Counted from the stretch's first letter, positions 23,601 to 36,400 are shown. The stretch is 64,000 nucleotides of DNA from Diatrype stigma (GCA_022225965.2 JAKJXP020000086.1:127313-191312); one strand, 5' to 3'. Notes: a model not told the origin generated them from the sequence alone. Made by a program: numbers and translations.

Positions 23601-23763
23601 TGTCAGTTTTTGTGTAGGATCAGAGTGCCAGGGCAACCTTTCGTATTAACAACAGTCTGAAACCTGACCTTCTAGGATTCCTAGGAAGCCCAGAAGCCGT
23701 ACGGACCTGTATTTATACCCCTTACGAGCCCCTGTAGGGGTTACGTGACGCCATATCCTAACA
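23601..23763. repeat. Left LTR of the non-autonomous element
   Basis: 163 bp, TGTCAG...CCTAACA; pairs with 26086-26248. It contains the palindrome-like CTAGGATTCCTAG and a GAGCCCCTGTAGGGG hairpin near its end. Confidence 0.88.
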
Positions 23764-24800
23764 GAGCCCCCCTTTTTCTAGGGTTTTGTCCCCAAAACCA
23801 AAAGCGCCGGCATGGTTTACGATATCCACCGCATCAACTTCATCCATTAACTCCATTCATTAACTCTATCCATTAATTCCATTACAACGATGCAGCCGCT
23901 TAATCGGTACGCTCTTTTTTTATCCATTAACTCCATTCATTTGTTTTATTCAACAACTCCATTCATTAACTTTATCCATTAATTCCATTCATTAATTCCA
24001 TTGTAACGATCCAACCGCTTAATCGGTACGTCTTCTTTTTATCCATTAACTCCATTCATTTGCTTCATTTAATAATTCCATTTATTAACTTTATTCATTA
24101 ACTTCGTTCATTAATTCCATTTATTAACTTTTTCGTAACGATCCAGCCGCTTAATCGATACGTCCTCTTTCTTATCCATTAATTCCATTCAGTAACTCCA
24201 TTCATTAATTTTATCGTAACGATGCGGCCGCTTAATTGGTACGCCTTCTTTTCCATCCATCGATAGCTTTATCCGTTAGCTTTATCCGTCAGCTTTATCC
24301 ATTAGCCTCATTCGTTAATTCCATGCAGCGGTTCCGATACGTCCTTTTCACTTCAGAACAGCCCCCCTTTTTCTAAGGTTTTGTTCCAAAACCAAAAACG
24401 CCGGCACCGCATTTTTATCGCAACGATTTAGCAACTTGCCCGCAATTCCATCCATTAATTTCATCCAGCGACTTTATTTATTAGCTTTATTCATTAACTT
24501 TATCCATTAACTTTATCCATTAGCTTTATTTATTAGCTTTATTCATTAGCTTTATCCATTAGCTTTACGTAACGGTTCCGATACGTCCTTTCTATTTCAG
24601 AACAGCCCCCTTTCTTTTGGGGTTTTATTCCAAAACCAACGCCGGCATAATTTACTTTATCCATTTGTTTTATCCAGTAACTCTATTCATTAATTTTATT
24701 GTAACGATCCAGCCGCTTAATCGGTACGCCTTCTTTGTTATCCATTAACAGCTTTATCCGTTAACTTTATCCATTAGTTTTACCGCAACGATCCCGATAC
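23764..24800. repeat. Array A: ATTCATTAACTCC / CCGCTTAATCGG repeats
   Basis: Interior of the non-autonomous element. Degenerate octamer-like units (CCATTAAYTCCATTCATTAAC and variants) alternate with five copies of a conserved core around AGCCGCTTAATCGGTACG, near 23887, 24007, 24139, 24220 and 24704. Three copies of a block with CCCCCTTTT and a GGTTTTG...CAAAACC hairpin occur at about 23764-23812, 24359-24404 and 24603-24645. It looks non-coding. Confidence 0.7.
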
Positions 24801-24855
24801 GCATTCGTAGCGACATAATAACGCATTCGTAACGGTTACGATTATAACAGTTTCT

Positions 24856-25562
24856 GGCCGTCCTATATTTTCGGACGCCACTTATTTATCGCAACGGCAT
24901 AATAACGCGCTTATAACAACTTCAACGCAACGGCATGGCAGCTCGTTCGTAACGATTACGATTCCGGCTATCCTACATTTTCGGATGCCACTTTAACGCG
25001 ACGACATAGCAGCTCGTTCGCAACGATCACGATTACGGCCTAGCCGTCTTACGTTTTCGGACGCCATCCATCCATCGCAACAGCGTAAAAGCTCCTGGCC
25101 GTCCTATATTTTCGGACGTTACTTATTCATTACAGCGGCCTAGCAACGCGCTCGCAACGGTTACGATTCGACCCGGCCGTCCTACGTTTTGGAACGCCAT
25201 TTATCCATCGCAACGGCATAGCAGCTCGTTCGTAACGATTACGGACCTGGCCATTCTATATTCTCGGATGCCGCGATTTACAGCTTCTGGCCGTCCTACA
25301 TTTTCGGACGCCATAACTTCCTTATTACCGCAGCGGTTTTACGGTTCGTTCGCAACGACTACGATTTAATCCGGCTATCTTATTTTTTCGGATGCCGCAA
25401 TTAATTAAACGTTACGTAGCGGTATAATTCGCTTACGGCAATTACGATAACAACCCCGGCCATTTTATATTTTCGGACGCCATAACTTTATTACTGCAGC
25501 GGCATGGCAGCCCGTTCGTAACGATTACGATTCGATCCGGCCATTTTACTTTTTCGGATGCC
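24856..25562. repeat. Array B: ten 24-nt hairpins in tandem
   Basis: Ten copies of a 24-nt hairpin of the form GGCCGTCC-loop-GGACGCC lie at 24856, 24966, 25042, 25097, 25175, 25249, 25289, 25373, 25458 and 25539 (start positions). Spacing varies from 40 to 110 bp. They are separated by related linkers around GCAACGGCATAGCAGCTCGTT and CGTAACGATTACGATT. In the second stem position the pair is G:C in five units and A:T in four; one unit is mismatched. An eleventh, decayed unit may sit near 25625. See findings. Confidence 0.75.
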
Positions 25563-26085
25563 GCGATTAATTAAACGTTACGTAACGATCCAGCTACGCC
25601 TTTGCAACGATTACGATTACAATCTTGAACGCCACTTATTTATTGCAACGACATAGCAGCTCGTTCGTAACGTCTGCGACGTATTCCGAACTTTTTAAAG
25701 CGACGGTATAATAACTTATTCGCAACGATTCCGCTTCGAACTTCCGAAGTAATGATATAACAGCTTGCCCGCAACGGTTCCGTTCCGAATTTTCAAAGCA
25801 GTCGCGATATAATACAACTTTAATCATTCGACCGAAGAATTTAGCTCGTAACAACTCGTACGACGGCGTTACGAACGTTCAGCTTGGCAGCAGCAAAAGT
25901 AAAGCGCTTTTATCCATTAAAAAGAAATCACTGAAATAGCCACGTTAACGGTCGGTCGGAGCGGGGTAATACGTATAGCAAACGACGAAAACACGTAACG
26001 AAATAGCGGCGACGACGATAACTTTAAACGTAACTAATTGCCTTAACGCCTTAACGGTTTAACCTTTAATGGAAAGGTTTCAGTT

Positions 26086-26248
26086 TGTCAGTTTTTGTAT
26101 AAGATCAAAGTATTAAGGCAACCTTTCGTATTAACAACAGTTTAAAACCTGACCTTCTAGGATTCCTAGGAAGCCCAGAAGCCGTACGGACCTGTATTTA
26201 TACCCCTCACGAGCCCCTGTAGGGGTCACGTGACGCCATACCCTGACA
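26086..26248. repeat. Right LTR of the non-autonomous element
   Basis: 163 bp, TGTCAG...CCCTGACA, followed by the TCAAT target duplication and then the resumed coding sequence of the interrupted gene. Confidence 0.88.
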
Positions 26249-26452
26249 TCAATGTCGTCACATTTCAGGGTGGGATATTCCTCTATAACTCCTCTCCTAT
26301 TTGCCCAAGAAGATTGTTAACTTCCGACGTAGGCATACCGACAGCCCTTACCACGATCGGAGCACAGGAAACCACAGATGCCTCCTCGATAGCCTCGGCC
26401 TTAGACATAACAGTCACCTCTTTTACCACGACTTCGGCAGTAATAACCCTTT

Positions 26453-26588
26453 TATTACAGGTACAAAGCAAAAAGTAGTTGCAGGAAAAAAACTAATAAT
26501 GTAAATTTAAAGAAATCTAAGCAAGTGGAATGCTAAAAGGCGATTATTTAGGTATAAGTAATGCTATTAAGGCATTAATTACGTAATA
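26453..26588 (-). repeat. Copia LTR (3' in element sense)
   Basis: 136 bp; the more heavily mutated copy of the pair, with G-to-A and C-to-T differences from 32335-32470. Confidence 0.85.
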
Positions 26589-29500
26589 TAGCCCTTTAAA
26601 CGCTTTCGAAGAACGAAGCCGTTTTTAATACCTTTTTTATATTAAGTTTAAAAGTTAATTGGTATTATTTTATTTAAATATACGATGTTTTTCGAAATAT
26701 AAGAACTTTTAATTTGCCATTTTACGTCGTTATTATATACCGCGTCGAAATAAAGGTTATAACCAATTAACGATTATTTATATAACCGCTTTAGTTTTAT
26801 TAATATGGGCTTAATCCCATTTATCGTACGAATTGCTTAAATTTTTCCGCTTAAAGGGTTTTTATAAAGCCGTTCGTAATTATATCGTCCGTTTTAATAT
26901 AAAACAATCGAAAAAAGCCCTTTTCGATCCTATCGATAATCCATTTATATCGAACGTTTATATGTTGCGTTTTCGTTATATTTAACGGATTTAACGTTAT
27001 TGCTATCGCGTTTTTTAAATTCGTAAATATAATATAAAGCTTTTATTAAAAATAATTCAATTCGGTTAATATAAAGTTAATTTAAATATTATTTATCCCG
27101 ATAAAAATAAGATTAATAAATTCCGCTTTAATATTATTAAATATAACTATCGATTATTTTTTCGTTTTTTAATATATCGGCCTTTCGGTAAATAAAATTA
27201 TATAAGCGCCGATAAAAAAACGAAATTCCAAATTATCGTAAAAAATAACGTTAATGAAAATTCTTATTATTAAATCCGTAACTTTATAATTATTTCTTAA
27301 AATTATTTCGAACTTAATTATTATATTAAAATAACGCTAAAAATAATTCAATAGGTTTCGATAAATTTTTTTCGATTTCCAATTCGATTTATATAGCTTA
27401 TTTATTATAAAAAAATATTTAAGCGGTTATTTATTAAAATATAATTAAATAAACCTATTTTTTTAATGTATTGCCGTTATTTAAAAAGAAAAAAAGGATT
27501 TAAATAACGGGAATTATTAATTCGAGCCATTAAAGGGTTTTAATTATTTTTTTAATTACTTTTCGTATTTATTAATTATTTTTCGAATATAATTTTCCTA
27601 AATAAAGAGAACCTTTTATAAGCGCCTATTACGTTTAACGACGTATTTAAGGAATTTCGTAATTTTCTTTAAATTCTTTAATTAAAAAAACGCTTATAAT
27701 TCATTTTAAATTCGATAATATTCGGTAATTATTTTATTTATAACGAAAATATCATTAATATATATCAAAAGAAGCTTTTTTATTATTTTGTATTTAAATA
27801 AATATAGGTTTTATATTATCGGTTTAAATCCGATTTTCTTTAAGACCTTCGTAAAAATACGATATTACTAAATAAAGGCTTTTCGTAAGCCGTATAACGT
27901 TTGCTTAAATCTTTAAACCTTATTCGTTTCGTTATTGTATTTTTTCGATTAATAAACGTATATATCGTAACCTTTAAAAGAAATAGCATTAAAAAGAATT
28001 ATTTTTATATTATAAAACTAACTTTTTAAATTAAAAACAACCATAAAAATAAAAGAAATCCTAATAAATATAACGTCGGTAATAGCCGAATATATATCCT
28101 GTATTATATAATCGTCCCTTATTTCGAAATTCCCGCAAATTATTAATCGGATTCGATTTCGAATTTATTTATTATTAACGTTAAACCGTTAATCCGTTAT
28201 TTATTTCGATAATAAAGCTTTGGCTCCAAAAAAGGAAATTAAATTAAATATAGTTCTTTTTATTAAATTATTATATTATGCCTTAAAAGTCGGTTATTAT
28301 TGCTTTTAAAAAATAAGGTCTTTTTTTGCCTTCTTTATTATTCGGGCGAATTTTGATATTATTATTTTTTTTACCTTTAATATAAATAAGGCGTATTTCG
28401 TTAATATCCGGATAGGTTTATTACGGATCTTATAAAAAAACGTTTCCTTTATCCGTATAAAGGGCGAATAAAGTGCTAAAAAAAAGGCTTCGGCAGCATC
28501 GATTTAAAACCTACGCCGAAAAGGGTTTTGTAATTTATTTTTTTATTCTTATTACGAATAAACTTTCGAATAATAAGTTCTTTTTATAAATCATTTATCG
28601 TAATCGAATTTATAACGGAATTTAATGCTTTATTATTAAAGAAATATTTCTTTTTAAGGTTTTCGATTGTTTTTTCGAAATATTTTTTTCCGGAATTATC
28701 GGATTTCTTTTATTCTTAGGCTTAAAAGAATTATTCGGTATAATCGGAAATATAATTTTCGTTATCTTAATGTTTTCTATTTTGGATATAATTATTACTT
28801 TTTTTTAATAACTTTTTTTTTTTTTTAATAATTGCTATTTTAAAATAAAAAATTCTAACGACGAATAAAGCTGCTTGCCGCTTATTTTATATCCGGAATC
28901 GTTTTCGTTATATTTCTTTAAAAAGGTTTTAACGCGTTATTAAAAGGTTATAACCTTCGTTTCGATATATTTCCGCTTCGTAATAGGGTTTTCCGTTATG
29001 CTTAAGTTATATTATATTATCGTTTCTAATTAAGGTATTTCATTTTCGGATTTTGGATTAACGAATTTGATAATGTATTATATGCCTTTATTAATATTAA
29101 TCCCTTTATTTAATACTTTCTTAATAAAACATATATTACGGATATAAATAATAATATATTTATTCGAAACGTAAATTTTATAAATCCTTATTTTAATATC
29201 GACGTATCCAATTAAGTATGTTTTAAAAGTTCGTAAAGCTATTTTATAATTTTGCATAACCTTTTTATCGTATACATAATCGAAAAATCCTTAAATTTTA
29301 AAAATAAATAAGTCGTTAAACTTTTCTTATATAAAAATATCCAAGCTTCGAATTAATTTGGCTTAAAAGCATTTATTACTTTTATTATAACGAAATAAAA
29401 ACATGTTTACCAAATTTATAATATACTTTTTAATATACGGCCATACAAAATAAAATAATCCGGCTTAATTTATTACCGAACGAAAGGAAATAATAATAAG

Positions 29501-32334
29501 CTTTATTTTATTCTTTCCGTATGCGTTTTGTTTCGATATATAAAGAATTATTTTTTGCTATTATATATTTCTTTAATTTAAGAATTCGTTTATGTTATTA
29601 TTAATACGAATAAATTCCTATTCTTTATTGGATTAAAACATTTAAACTTTATAAACGCCTTAACGTTTAGCTTCGATTATTTATTTTTAAATTAAGTAAT
29701 GGATTTTTTTTTTTTTTTACAAATAAATTTAATCCATTTAAAACCGATATATCCATTAATTAATATAACGAAATATGTATATCTTATAACACTTATCGGT
29801 TTTATTTTATATATATCGAAATATATAACTTATAAAAGGCAAGTTATAAAAATAATTTGCTTCTTATTTATTTATCGTTATATTTTTATTTATAGGCATA
29901 CTTTATAAATTATATCCTTTAATATCGAAAATATAAGCCTTCGGATAATACATATTTTTTATATGCGTTCGTAATTAATATATATAGATTTTCTATATAT
30001 TTAATAAAAATTAACCGTTATAAAGAATGTTATTTATAGAAATAAGGAATTAAAAACAGAAATAATTAAAATAATCTTAACGTTATATATTTAATATATA
30101 TTAATAAATTCATTACCGGTTTTTTTATTAATTAAGCGGTTTCCGTATTTATTAAAAATAATGCCGTTATTTCGGAAAATTCCCGAATTTATTAAGTTAT
30201 AAAGCACAATCGGGAAATATCGGGCATTATTATGGGTTATTTTAATAATACCCTTTATATTAATATAATTTTAATAACTTATAACGCTTATATTAACGCA
30301 TTTAACATCGCCGCTATTCGACGATGCCATTAATTCGGATTTATCGAACGGTTCGTATAATATAAACCACTTAAAATCGTTAAAAATGTATTTATTAATT
30401 CCCGAATTATTTATAAATATATTCCGAATAAGTTGTAATATCGTAATACTTAAGTCCGTTTTTATATTTAATATTTCCTTCGACGGTATATTCGGAAAAA
30501 AGGCAATTCCGGCTATTATTCGATTTTTTATTTATTTTTATCGGCATTCGGAATAAAGCATTTAATATTTATCCGAATTATTCGAATAATGCTTATTATA
30601 ACCTAAATAATAAAAATAATACTTTATTTTCTTATATATAAAGCATAGCTTATTTTGTTTTTATTAATATTTACGAATAAATTAGGAATTCTATGAAATA
30701 ATATTGTTATTATTTACTGTTCTTATAGTTTTATTCGTTATAATCGAAAATATAAACTTAATATTCATAAATTCGAAAGCCGTTAATCGATAAATTTTCT
30801 TTTAAAATTCCTTTTATTTTAATTCGTTATAAAAAACATTTTATTCGATTATGCGGTATTATTCGAAATATCGGCTTTTAATTTTTTATATTAAAAGGAA
30901 TAACTAAAAATTTTCGAATTGCTTTATTTCGAATTGTTTTAACTTTTTCGCTCGTTATACGAATAAAACGTTAAAATTCTCCAGAATTATGCCAGCCCTT
31001 AAGGTTATATTTATCCATTAAATAATTAAAACACATTTATTTAATTCCAAGGCCATTAATATTAATTTATAAATAAATATAAAAATTTCGAACGAATTCT
31101 TTATTTTTTTTCGATCGTAGCCTGTATTTTTTAATTTCGGCATTATCTGCCGTATAAAAAACGTTAATAAAATATACGCATAAATGCGCTACTTTTTTTT
31201 AAAAAAGGACCGCCGGAAAAATATCTTTACCTTTCGGCTTAAGGATATTTCTATAATAAAAATGTTTAAAGCCGCAATATTCGGCATTATTCAAAACGAA
31301 TTCCTTTTAGTTCCGGAAATTTTCCTTATCCTTAAAAAAAAGCATTTTCGAAATAATAATAATAAGACTATTATTTATCGTAAAATTCAGCAATAATTAA
31401 AAAACGTTAAAGCCTTTATTAATAGCAATTAAAATAAAATTCGACCTAATAAAAAACCAAAATGCAACAAAGCTTTTATTAATAAATAACCAAAATAATA
31501 ATCGGCCTAATAAAAACCGAAAAACGGCGATACTTTATTATAATAAAATATTAAACGGTAAAGGATTTATATTTTTTAAACCAATTTTTTTAATCTTTAA
31601 TATTAACTGTTTTTAATTAATCTTTTTATTTACCTTTCGGCATTAGTTATTACGTAATAATAATTTATTTCCACGCAATAAAAAATATTAAATAAGCTTC
31701 GGCATTTATTTAAAAAAAACTATTTTTATTAATTTTATATTAAGCGGCTTTATTTACTTATAAATAATAAAAGCGGCTTATAAAAATTATCGCCAATAAC
31801 TTATTATCTTTTAAGCTCGTAAAAAAACCTACGGATAAAATATATTTTAATATGAATTAATTAACTTATTAAATTATAAGAATTTTAAAAATAAAAGTTT
31901 AATTAATACTGCTTAATCGAAAATATTTTCCTTAATATGAATCGCATATAATTAATATAATTTTATTATAAAATTTGTTATATTAAATAATATTTTAATT
32001 AATACGAATATTCGTACTTAAATATATGTAATGCTCGAGTTTCAAATTATAAAATTCGTTTAAATTTAACGAAAATATAATATATCGATTCGTATTTTTA
32101 TAAAAAATCCGTATATAAGATTAAATAATCGAATACTTAATTATTCGTATTATTTTTCGATTATAATCCACTTAAAAAACGATAGGTTTGTTTCTGGAAA
32201 TTATAGGCATATCCGTATTTAATGCGATAATTTCGCCTTTTAAAGAAATATAATTGCTTTTTAATAAATTAAATTAACAAAACAAAATTCGAATCGTTAC
32301 AAATAAACGAAAGCGTATAAAGGGATTTATAACC

Positions 32335-32470
32335 TATTACAGGTACAAAATAAAAAGCAGCTACAGGAAAGAAACTAATAATATAGATTCAAAGGAATTT
32401 AAGCAGGTGGAATGCTAAAAAGCGGTTGCTTAGGTATGGGTAATGCCATTAGGGCACTAGCCACGCAATA
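32335..32470 (-). repeat. Copia LTR (5' in element sense)
   Basis: 136 bp, better preserved. On the plus strand it supplies an ATG (32412) in frame with the downstream host coding sequence, so a 147-codon chimeric frame runs from the LTR to the host stop at 32855. Confidence 0.85.
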
Positions 32471-32855
32471 CCCTTCGAGCCCGTCACCATCAACATCAGA
32501 TGTATCTCAAATAGCTGCTTCGAACGAGCTGGATTCTAGCTCAAAAACTAACACTGGGGCAATAGTCGGTGGAGTCATCGGTGGATTGGCTCTTGTTTCT
32601 ATCATCGCGGTGGCAATCTACCTGCTTCACAGGAGAAGGATGGCAGTGCAAGTGCCTATATCCCAAAGCACATCAGAGAGCCAGCCTATTTACCAATACC
32701 AAGAGTATAAGGCCCAGGGTCTACAAAGTGATGGGATAGTGCATAAAGACCTTGGGAACAAGGGCGTTGCAGAGATTCATGGTACCCCGATGGCGTATGA
32801 GACACCTGCCCAGCAGCCTATGCAACAGGGGCCATACGAATTGCCAGAGAGGTAG

Positions 32856-33239
32856 TCGTGATGCTGATCCTGGAGCGACAACGAAAGTCCTTAGTATGGA
32901 CTTAACCTGCCGGAAATTTCTAGTGTCTAGAAGATTGCATTGAGTCGTGGTTGGAAGGGGCGGCGACTTATAGACTTGCAATATGATATGAGGCCTAAAC
33001 ATGCACACTAAAAGACTCGTACTTCCATAACCTACCATGCAGTTTGTATCTTCACCAAGTAATTGGTGCCCTACCCCATATGCAGGGTACTGAGTACTTC
33101 TTATTAACTGAGTTCCGGAACTAGCAGGAGTACGGGTCTGAAGTCCCCAAAGCTAGTCGATACATACAGGCAATGGATCATGACAAATAGGGGGGCTCGC
33201 CTCTATCATGAAATCATTATAGCCATTCACCATCTTTTA
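32856..33239. other. 3' flank of the split gene
   Basis: Un-RIPed, normal-GC sequence after the host stop codon, probably its 3' UTR and spacer, up to the ATAAG target site of the next element. Nothing else recognised. Confidence 0.5.
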
Positions 33240-33244
33240 ATAAG

Positions 33245-33470
33245 TATTATGGTGCACATAGGCTGTATGTATACAAAGGTGCTTAAAGGTTGTATGTACA
33301 TTTCCAAAAAAGGGCTAGCGCCCTCTAGCGGCTAGCCCTTCTGCTTACATACCTTCGAACCTTTCTTTTCTGTATTTACTTTTCTTTCTTTCTTTCTTTA
33401 GCTTTAAATTCCATAATATTAATTAGGAATTTGTTTTATTAATTCTTATAAAACCCATTAATCCGTAACA
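33245..33470 (+). repeat. 5' LTR of gypsy 1
   Basis: 226 bp. It contains an inverted repeat AAGGGCTAGC...GCTAGCCCTT (10-bp arms) shared with the 3' copy, then a CTTTCTTTCTTT tract. Confidence 0.9.
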
Positions 33471-36400
33471 TAATTTAAAGTTCGCTTTATCGCTTAAAAA
33501 AGCATAAATATCCTACTAAATTAAAACGAAAAAAAAATACGAAAAATTAATTAATCAATTTAATCCCGAATTCCGAATACCGAAAATCCTTAATCCCTGT
33601 TACGAAATAGCCCGAACCCCCAAAGAAAAGGCCGCCTTTTAAGAGCGTACCGAAAAAAAGATTTAATTTAATTTCGAAAAGCATATTACTGCTGCCCCAA
33701 AAAAAAAATCCGATACCGAATTGTAACGCCGATTTAATGCTATTTGCCATATTCGCTATAAAGTTAATGCCGTACTTATAAAAACGATCGATATTAAAAC
33801 TAATAAAGAAATAAAAACCGATTTTTATAAAAAATTCAAGAAAATTTGTCCTAAAAAGAAATTGCCCAAATTTTTTTTTTAAGCAAAGTTAAATTATAAC
33901 GAAAATTAAAAAAAAAAATTACGCATTTAACAGGTTTATACGTAATTAATTTTAATAAACCTTTTATTTCTTACCGACCTTTTTCCGTTAAAAGCAAAAA
34001 AACCTGGCCTAATATAAACGATAACCTAATCCTTTTAGTTTTTCTTTATATATACGAAAACAGCCCCGAAAACCTATTTATGAAATTTAAGATTGCAATT
34101 TTTGCCTTATACGTAATATACCTATAGCGTAACGAATTAATTAGCGCTATTAAAATAGTTATAAGCAATATTAAAGGATTTTTTAAATGGGCCCATTATT
34201 TTGTTAAAAAACATAATAAAAAAGTGGCTTAACGAAAGAAAAAAAAGCAACAGACGGAACCTAAAGCGCTAACGGATAATTCGGATTTCTTTAGTTTCCT
34301 TATTAAAAAAAATATAGCCGACTTTTTCGCGGTTTTAAAAAATAAGCAACAAAAAATCAATAACCAACAAAATAAAATCAATTAGCTTAAGAAACGTTTT
34401 AAAGCTATTAGCATAACTATTAACGTAATTACCGATAAATCTAACAAAAACGGCAAAATCGTAATTCTTAATTTCTTTAATAACCTTAACCAAAATAAAG
34501 TATTATTCGAGAATTGGTACGAATTAATAAAGGACCGATTAAAAGTAAACAATAATTACTTCGCTTTCGACCGCGTTAAATGGGTTAAAATTAAGTTTTA
34601 CATAAAGGGCAATGCCATATAAAACATTTTCCCTTACTTTAATAAAAAATACCCGAACCTTTTCTTTATTTTTAAAGCGCTAATGATTTATCTTTAAAAC
34701 GAATACCATAATCCGAATAATCGAGAAAAAAACGAGATTACCTTTATTAAGCTCCAGATAAACAAATTAAAAAACTTCCAAACTTTTAAAAACAAGTTTA
34801 TTCGATTAACCGATTTTATTCGCCTAGTTAAAACTTAATGGAAATATAAATTCAAAAAACGTTTAATTTAACGCCTTTAAATCAATTTTATAATGGCCTG
34901 AATTAATAAGAATATCGACTTTAATTAATACGCCTTATTGGCTACGAAAAACGCCAATGCATTTTTATAAGCTAATAATTCCCGTCTTTTAACCAAAAAG
35001 AATTTATCTGTTATTATAATTACGGAACGAAAAAGCAATAAATTAAATATTAATAATACTATAAGAATTAGCAATAGCAATCGCGCCTAAAAAAAAAACG
35101 GTACCCAACGTTCCCGCCTTTCGAAGGAAAAAATTAGGAAATTTTTTAAAAAAGGTCGCTGCTTTAATTGCAAACAAACTGAATACATTTCCCGAAACTG
35201 TTCCCAAAAAAATGAAACTTTAAAAAACCGTAAGGCTCGTATTGCCTTTTTCGTAAAAAAATTTTATTACGAGCCCGTTTCCGAGTTTAACCGAAACAAA
35301 GTCCTTAAAAAATAAAAGTCCGAATCGGAAAATTAAATACCTTAAGAAAATTAAATTTCCGCTTAAAAAAAGTATTTTTTAAGGAGTTAAGCATTAAAAA
35401 AATACCCTTTAATTTTTTGCAACTAATATTAAAAGGTAATCCTCTTTTATTTATTAGCTACGTAACTTTTAATGAATTATTTTTAATTGCATATTTTACC
35501 TTGGCCGATATAAAAGCCAACGAATATTTATTTATAAGCGTATAATTTGCCAAACGAATATTAAAATACCTAAAATCAAAGTTATTCGTAAAATTTAACC
35601 TTTATCGAATCGAAAGATTCGATAAAAAGGCCATATAATTAATTAATGCTATATTAGCCTTAGGATTCCGCATAAAAGGAAAATCCTTAAACCGTATACC
35701 CTTCATAATTATCGATATAAAATAGGACATTATTATCGAAAAAACTTAATTTAAACTTTATAAAGTCGATATATTTATCTTTAACCGAATATTGCTTTTT
35801 TCGGATTTCTAGGAACCTAAACCCTTTTACGATATATCGATGGATTATTTAAAAAACCTATTGCTTAATACAAATCGAAAATACGAAAAAAATATCGAAC
35901 GGCGAAACAAATTAATGCAAAAAAAAAACAAACGACGTAATAATAAACGACGGCGTTTTGCTTTATTTATAAGGTTCGACCCTTTCGTTACGATAATACC
36001 TAACCGAATAAACCGAGCCTTAAAAAAAAGAATTATAATAAAAAAAGTTCCTAACGACCTTAATAATTTTAAAGAATTTCTTAAGGCGCATATAAATGCA
36101 TTTACTTTTTTTATTAATAAAGAAAACGTATCCGATAATTACGGAAAATAAATCTTAAAACTTATCCAAAACCGAATTGGCGAATTGGAAATGCGCCAAA
36201 ACAATTCCGATAAAATTAACGACATTAATTCCTTTATACCTAAAATTATCCTAAAGCCAAAACGGTTATTATTAAAAACGTTCCTTTACGCAATTATTTC
36301 TTAAATGGAACGATAAATTAATGCTTATATTTAAAAAAACGATTCGTACGAAATAATAAACGATTTTCCAATCGTCGCTAAAAAAAATAATCCATATCTT

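Larger units (their letters stand above)
23601..26248. mobile_element. Non-autonomous LTR retroelement (LARD-like), 2648 bp
   Basis: Two direct 163-bp LTRs (23601-23763 and 26086-26248) start TGTCAG and end CTAACA/CTGACA, and are flanked by the 5-bp target duplication TCAAT (23596-23600 and 26249-26253). The 2.3-kb interior has no open frame of note and no RT, integrase or gag motif. It is made of two repeat arrays (see separate entries). It sits inside exon 2 of the Mid2-like gene. The LTRs differ by a modest number of transitions, as expected from light RIP. A non-autonomous element of this kind must use enzymes of another LTR element; the partner is not identifiable here. The orientation is unclear because no convincing tRNA primer-binding site (TGG...) follows either LTR. 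Confidence 0.85.
26453..32470 (-). mobile_element. Ty1/copia retrotransposon, RIP-degraded, 6018 bp
   Basis: LTRs of 136 bp (26453-26588, 32335-32470) have ends TATTAC...GCAATA, most simply TGTTGC...GCAACA after RIP. The flanks CCTTT/CCCTT are a 5-bp target duplication with one C-to-T change. On the minus strand the copia pol order is recognisable. RT reads LLLIYINDIFVI at about 27740-27776, a RIP-altered Y-V-D-D. RNase H follows at about 27130-27230 (resembling PISWKSKKQS and STEAEF). The pol terminus near 26870-26900 reads DIITNGF, cf. ADILTKG. Gag and integrase lie at higher coordinates but are too damaged to place. A purine tract AAAGGG abuts the left LTR, as expected for a minus-strand element. 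Stops are everywhere, so it is dead. It interrupts the Ser/Thr-rich region of the Mid2-like gene. Confidence 0.88.
23091..32855 (+). pseudogene. Mid2-like surface protein gene split by two LTR elements
   Basis: Host pieces: exon 1 23091-23378; intron 23379-23480 (GTAAGT...TAG); exon 2 in three parts, 23481-23600, 26254-26452 and 32476-32855. Omitting the two insertions and one copy of each target duplication joins the parts in one frame (KVN-VVTFQGG and AVIT-PSSPSP), about 330 codons. The order matches the paralogue at 18282-19218: signal peptide (IIVILLLLFTAGQS), Cys-rich module (CYYPDG...TCCGQGYACLSNHICQ...RGSCTDRDW...FC), MSKCSNTTEDI, Ser/Thr-rich region, transmembrane helix (GGVIGGLALVSIIAVAIYLL) with RRR, and a cytoplasmic tail ending YELPER. 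Besides the insertions there is one TAG (23550-23552) after TTEDI, which a single G-to-A or C-to-T change could have made. Apart from that the gene shows little RIP damage, so the disruption may be fairly recent. Confidence 0.85.

Noticed and set aside
23820..25700. Regularly spaced repeats considered as a CRISPR array
   Set aside because: Eukaryotic retroelement between LTRs, spacing irregular, linkers are themselves related, and no cas genes.
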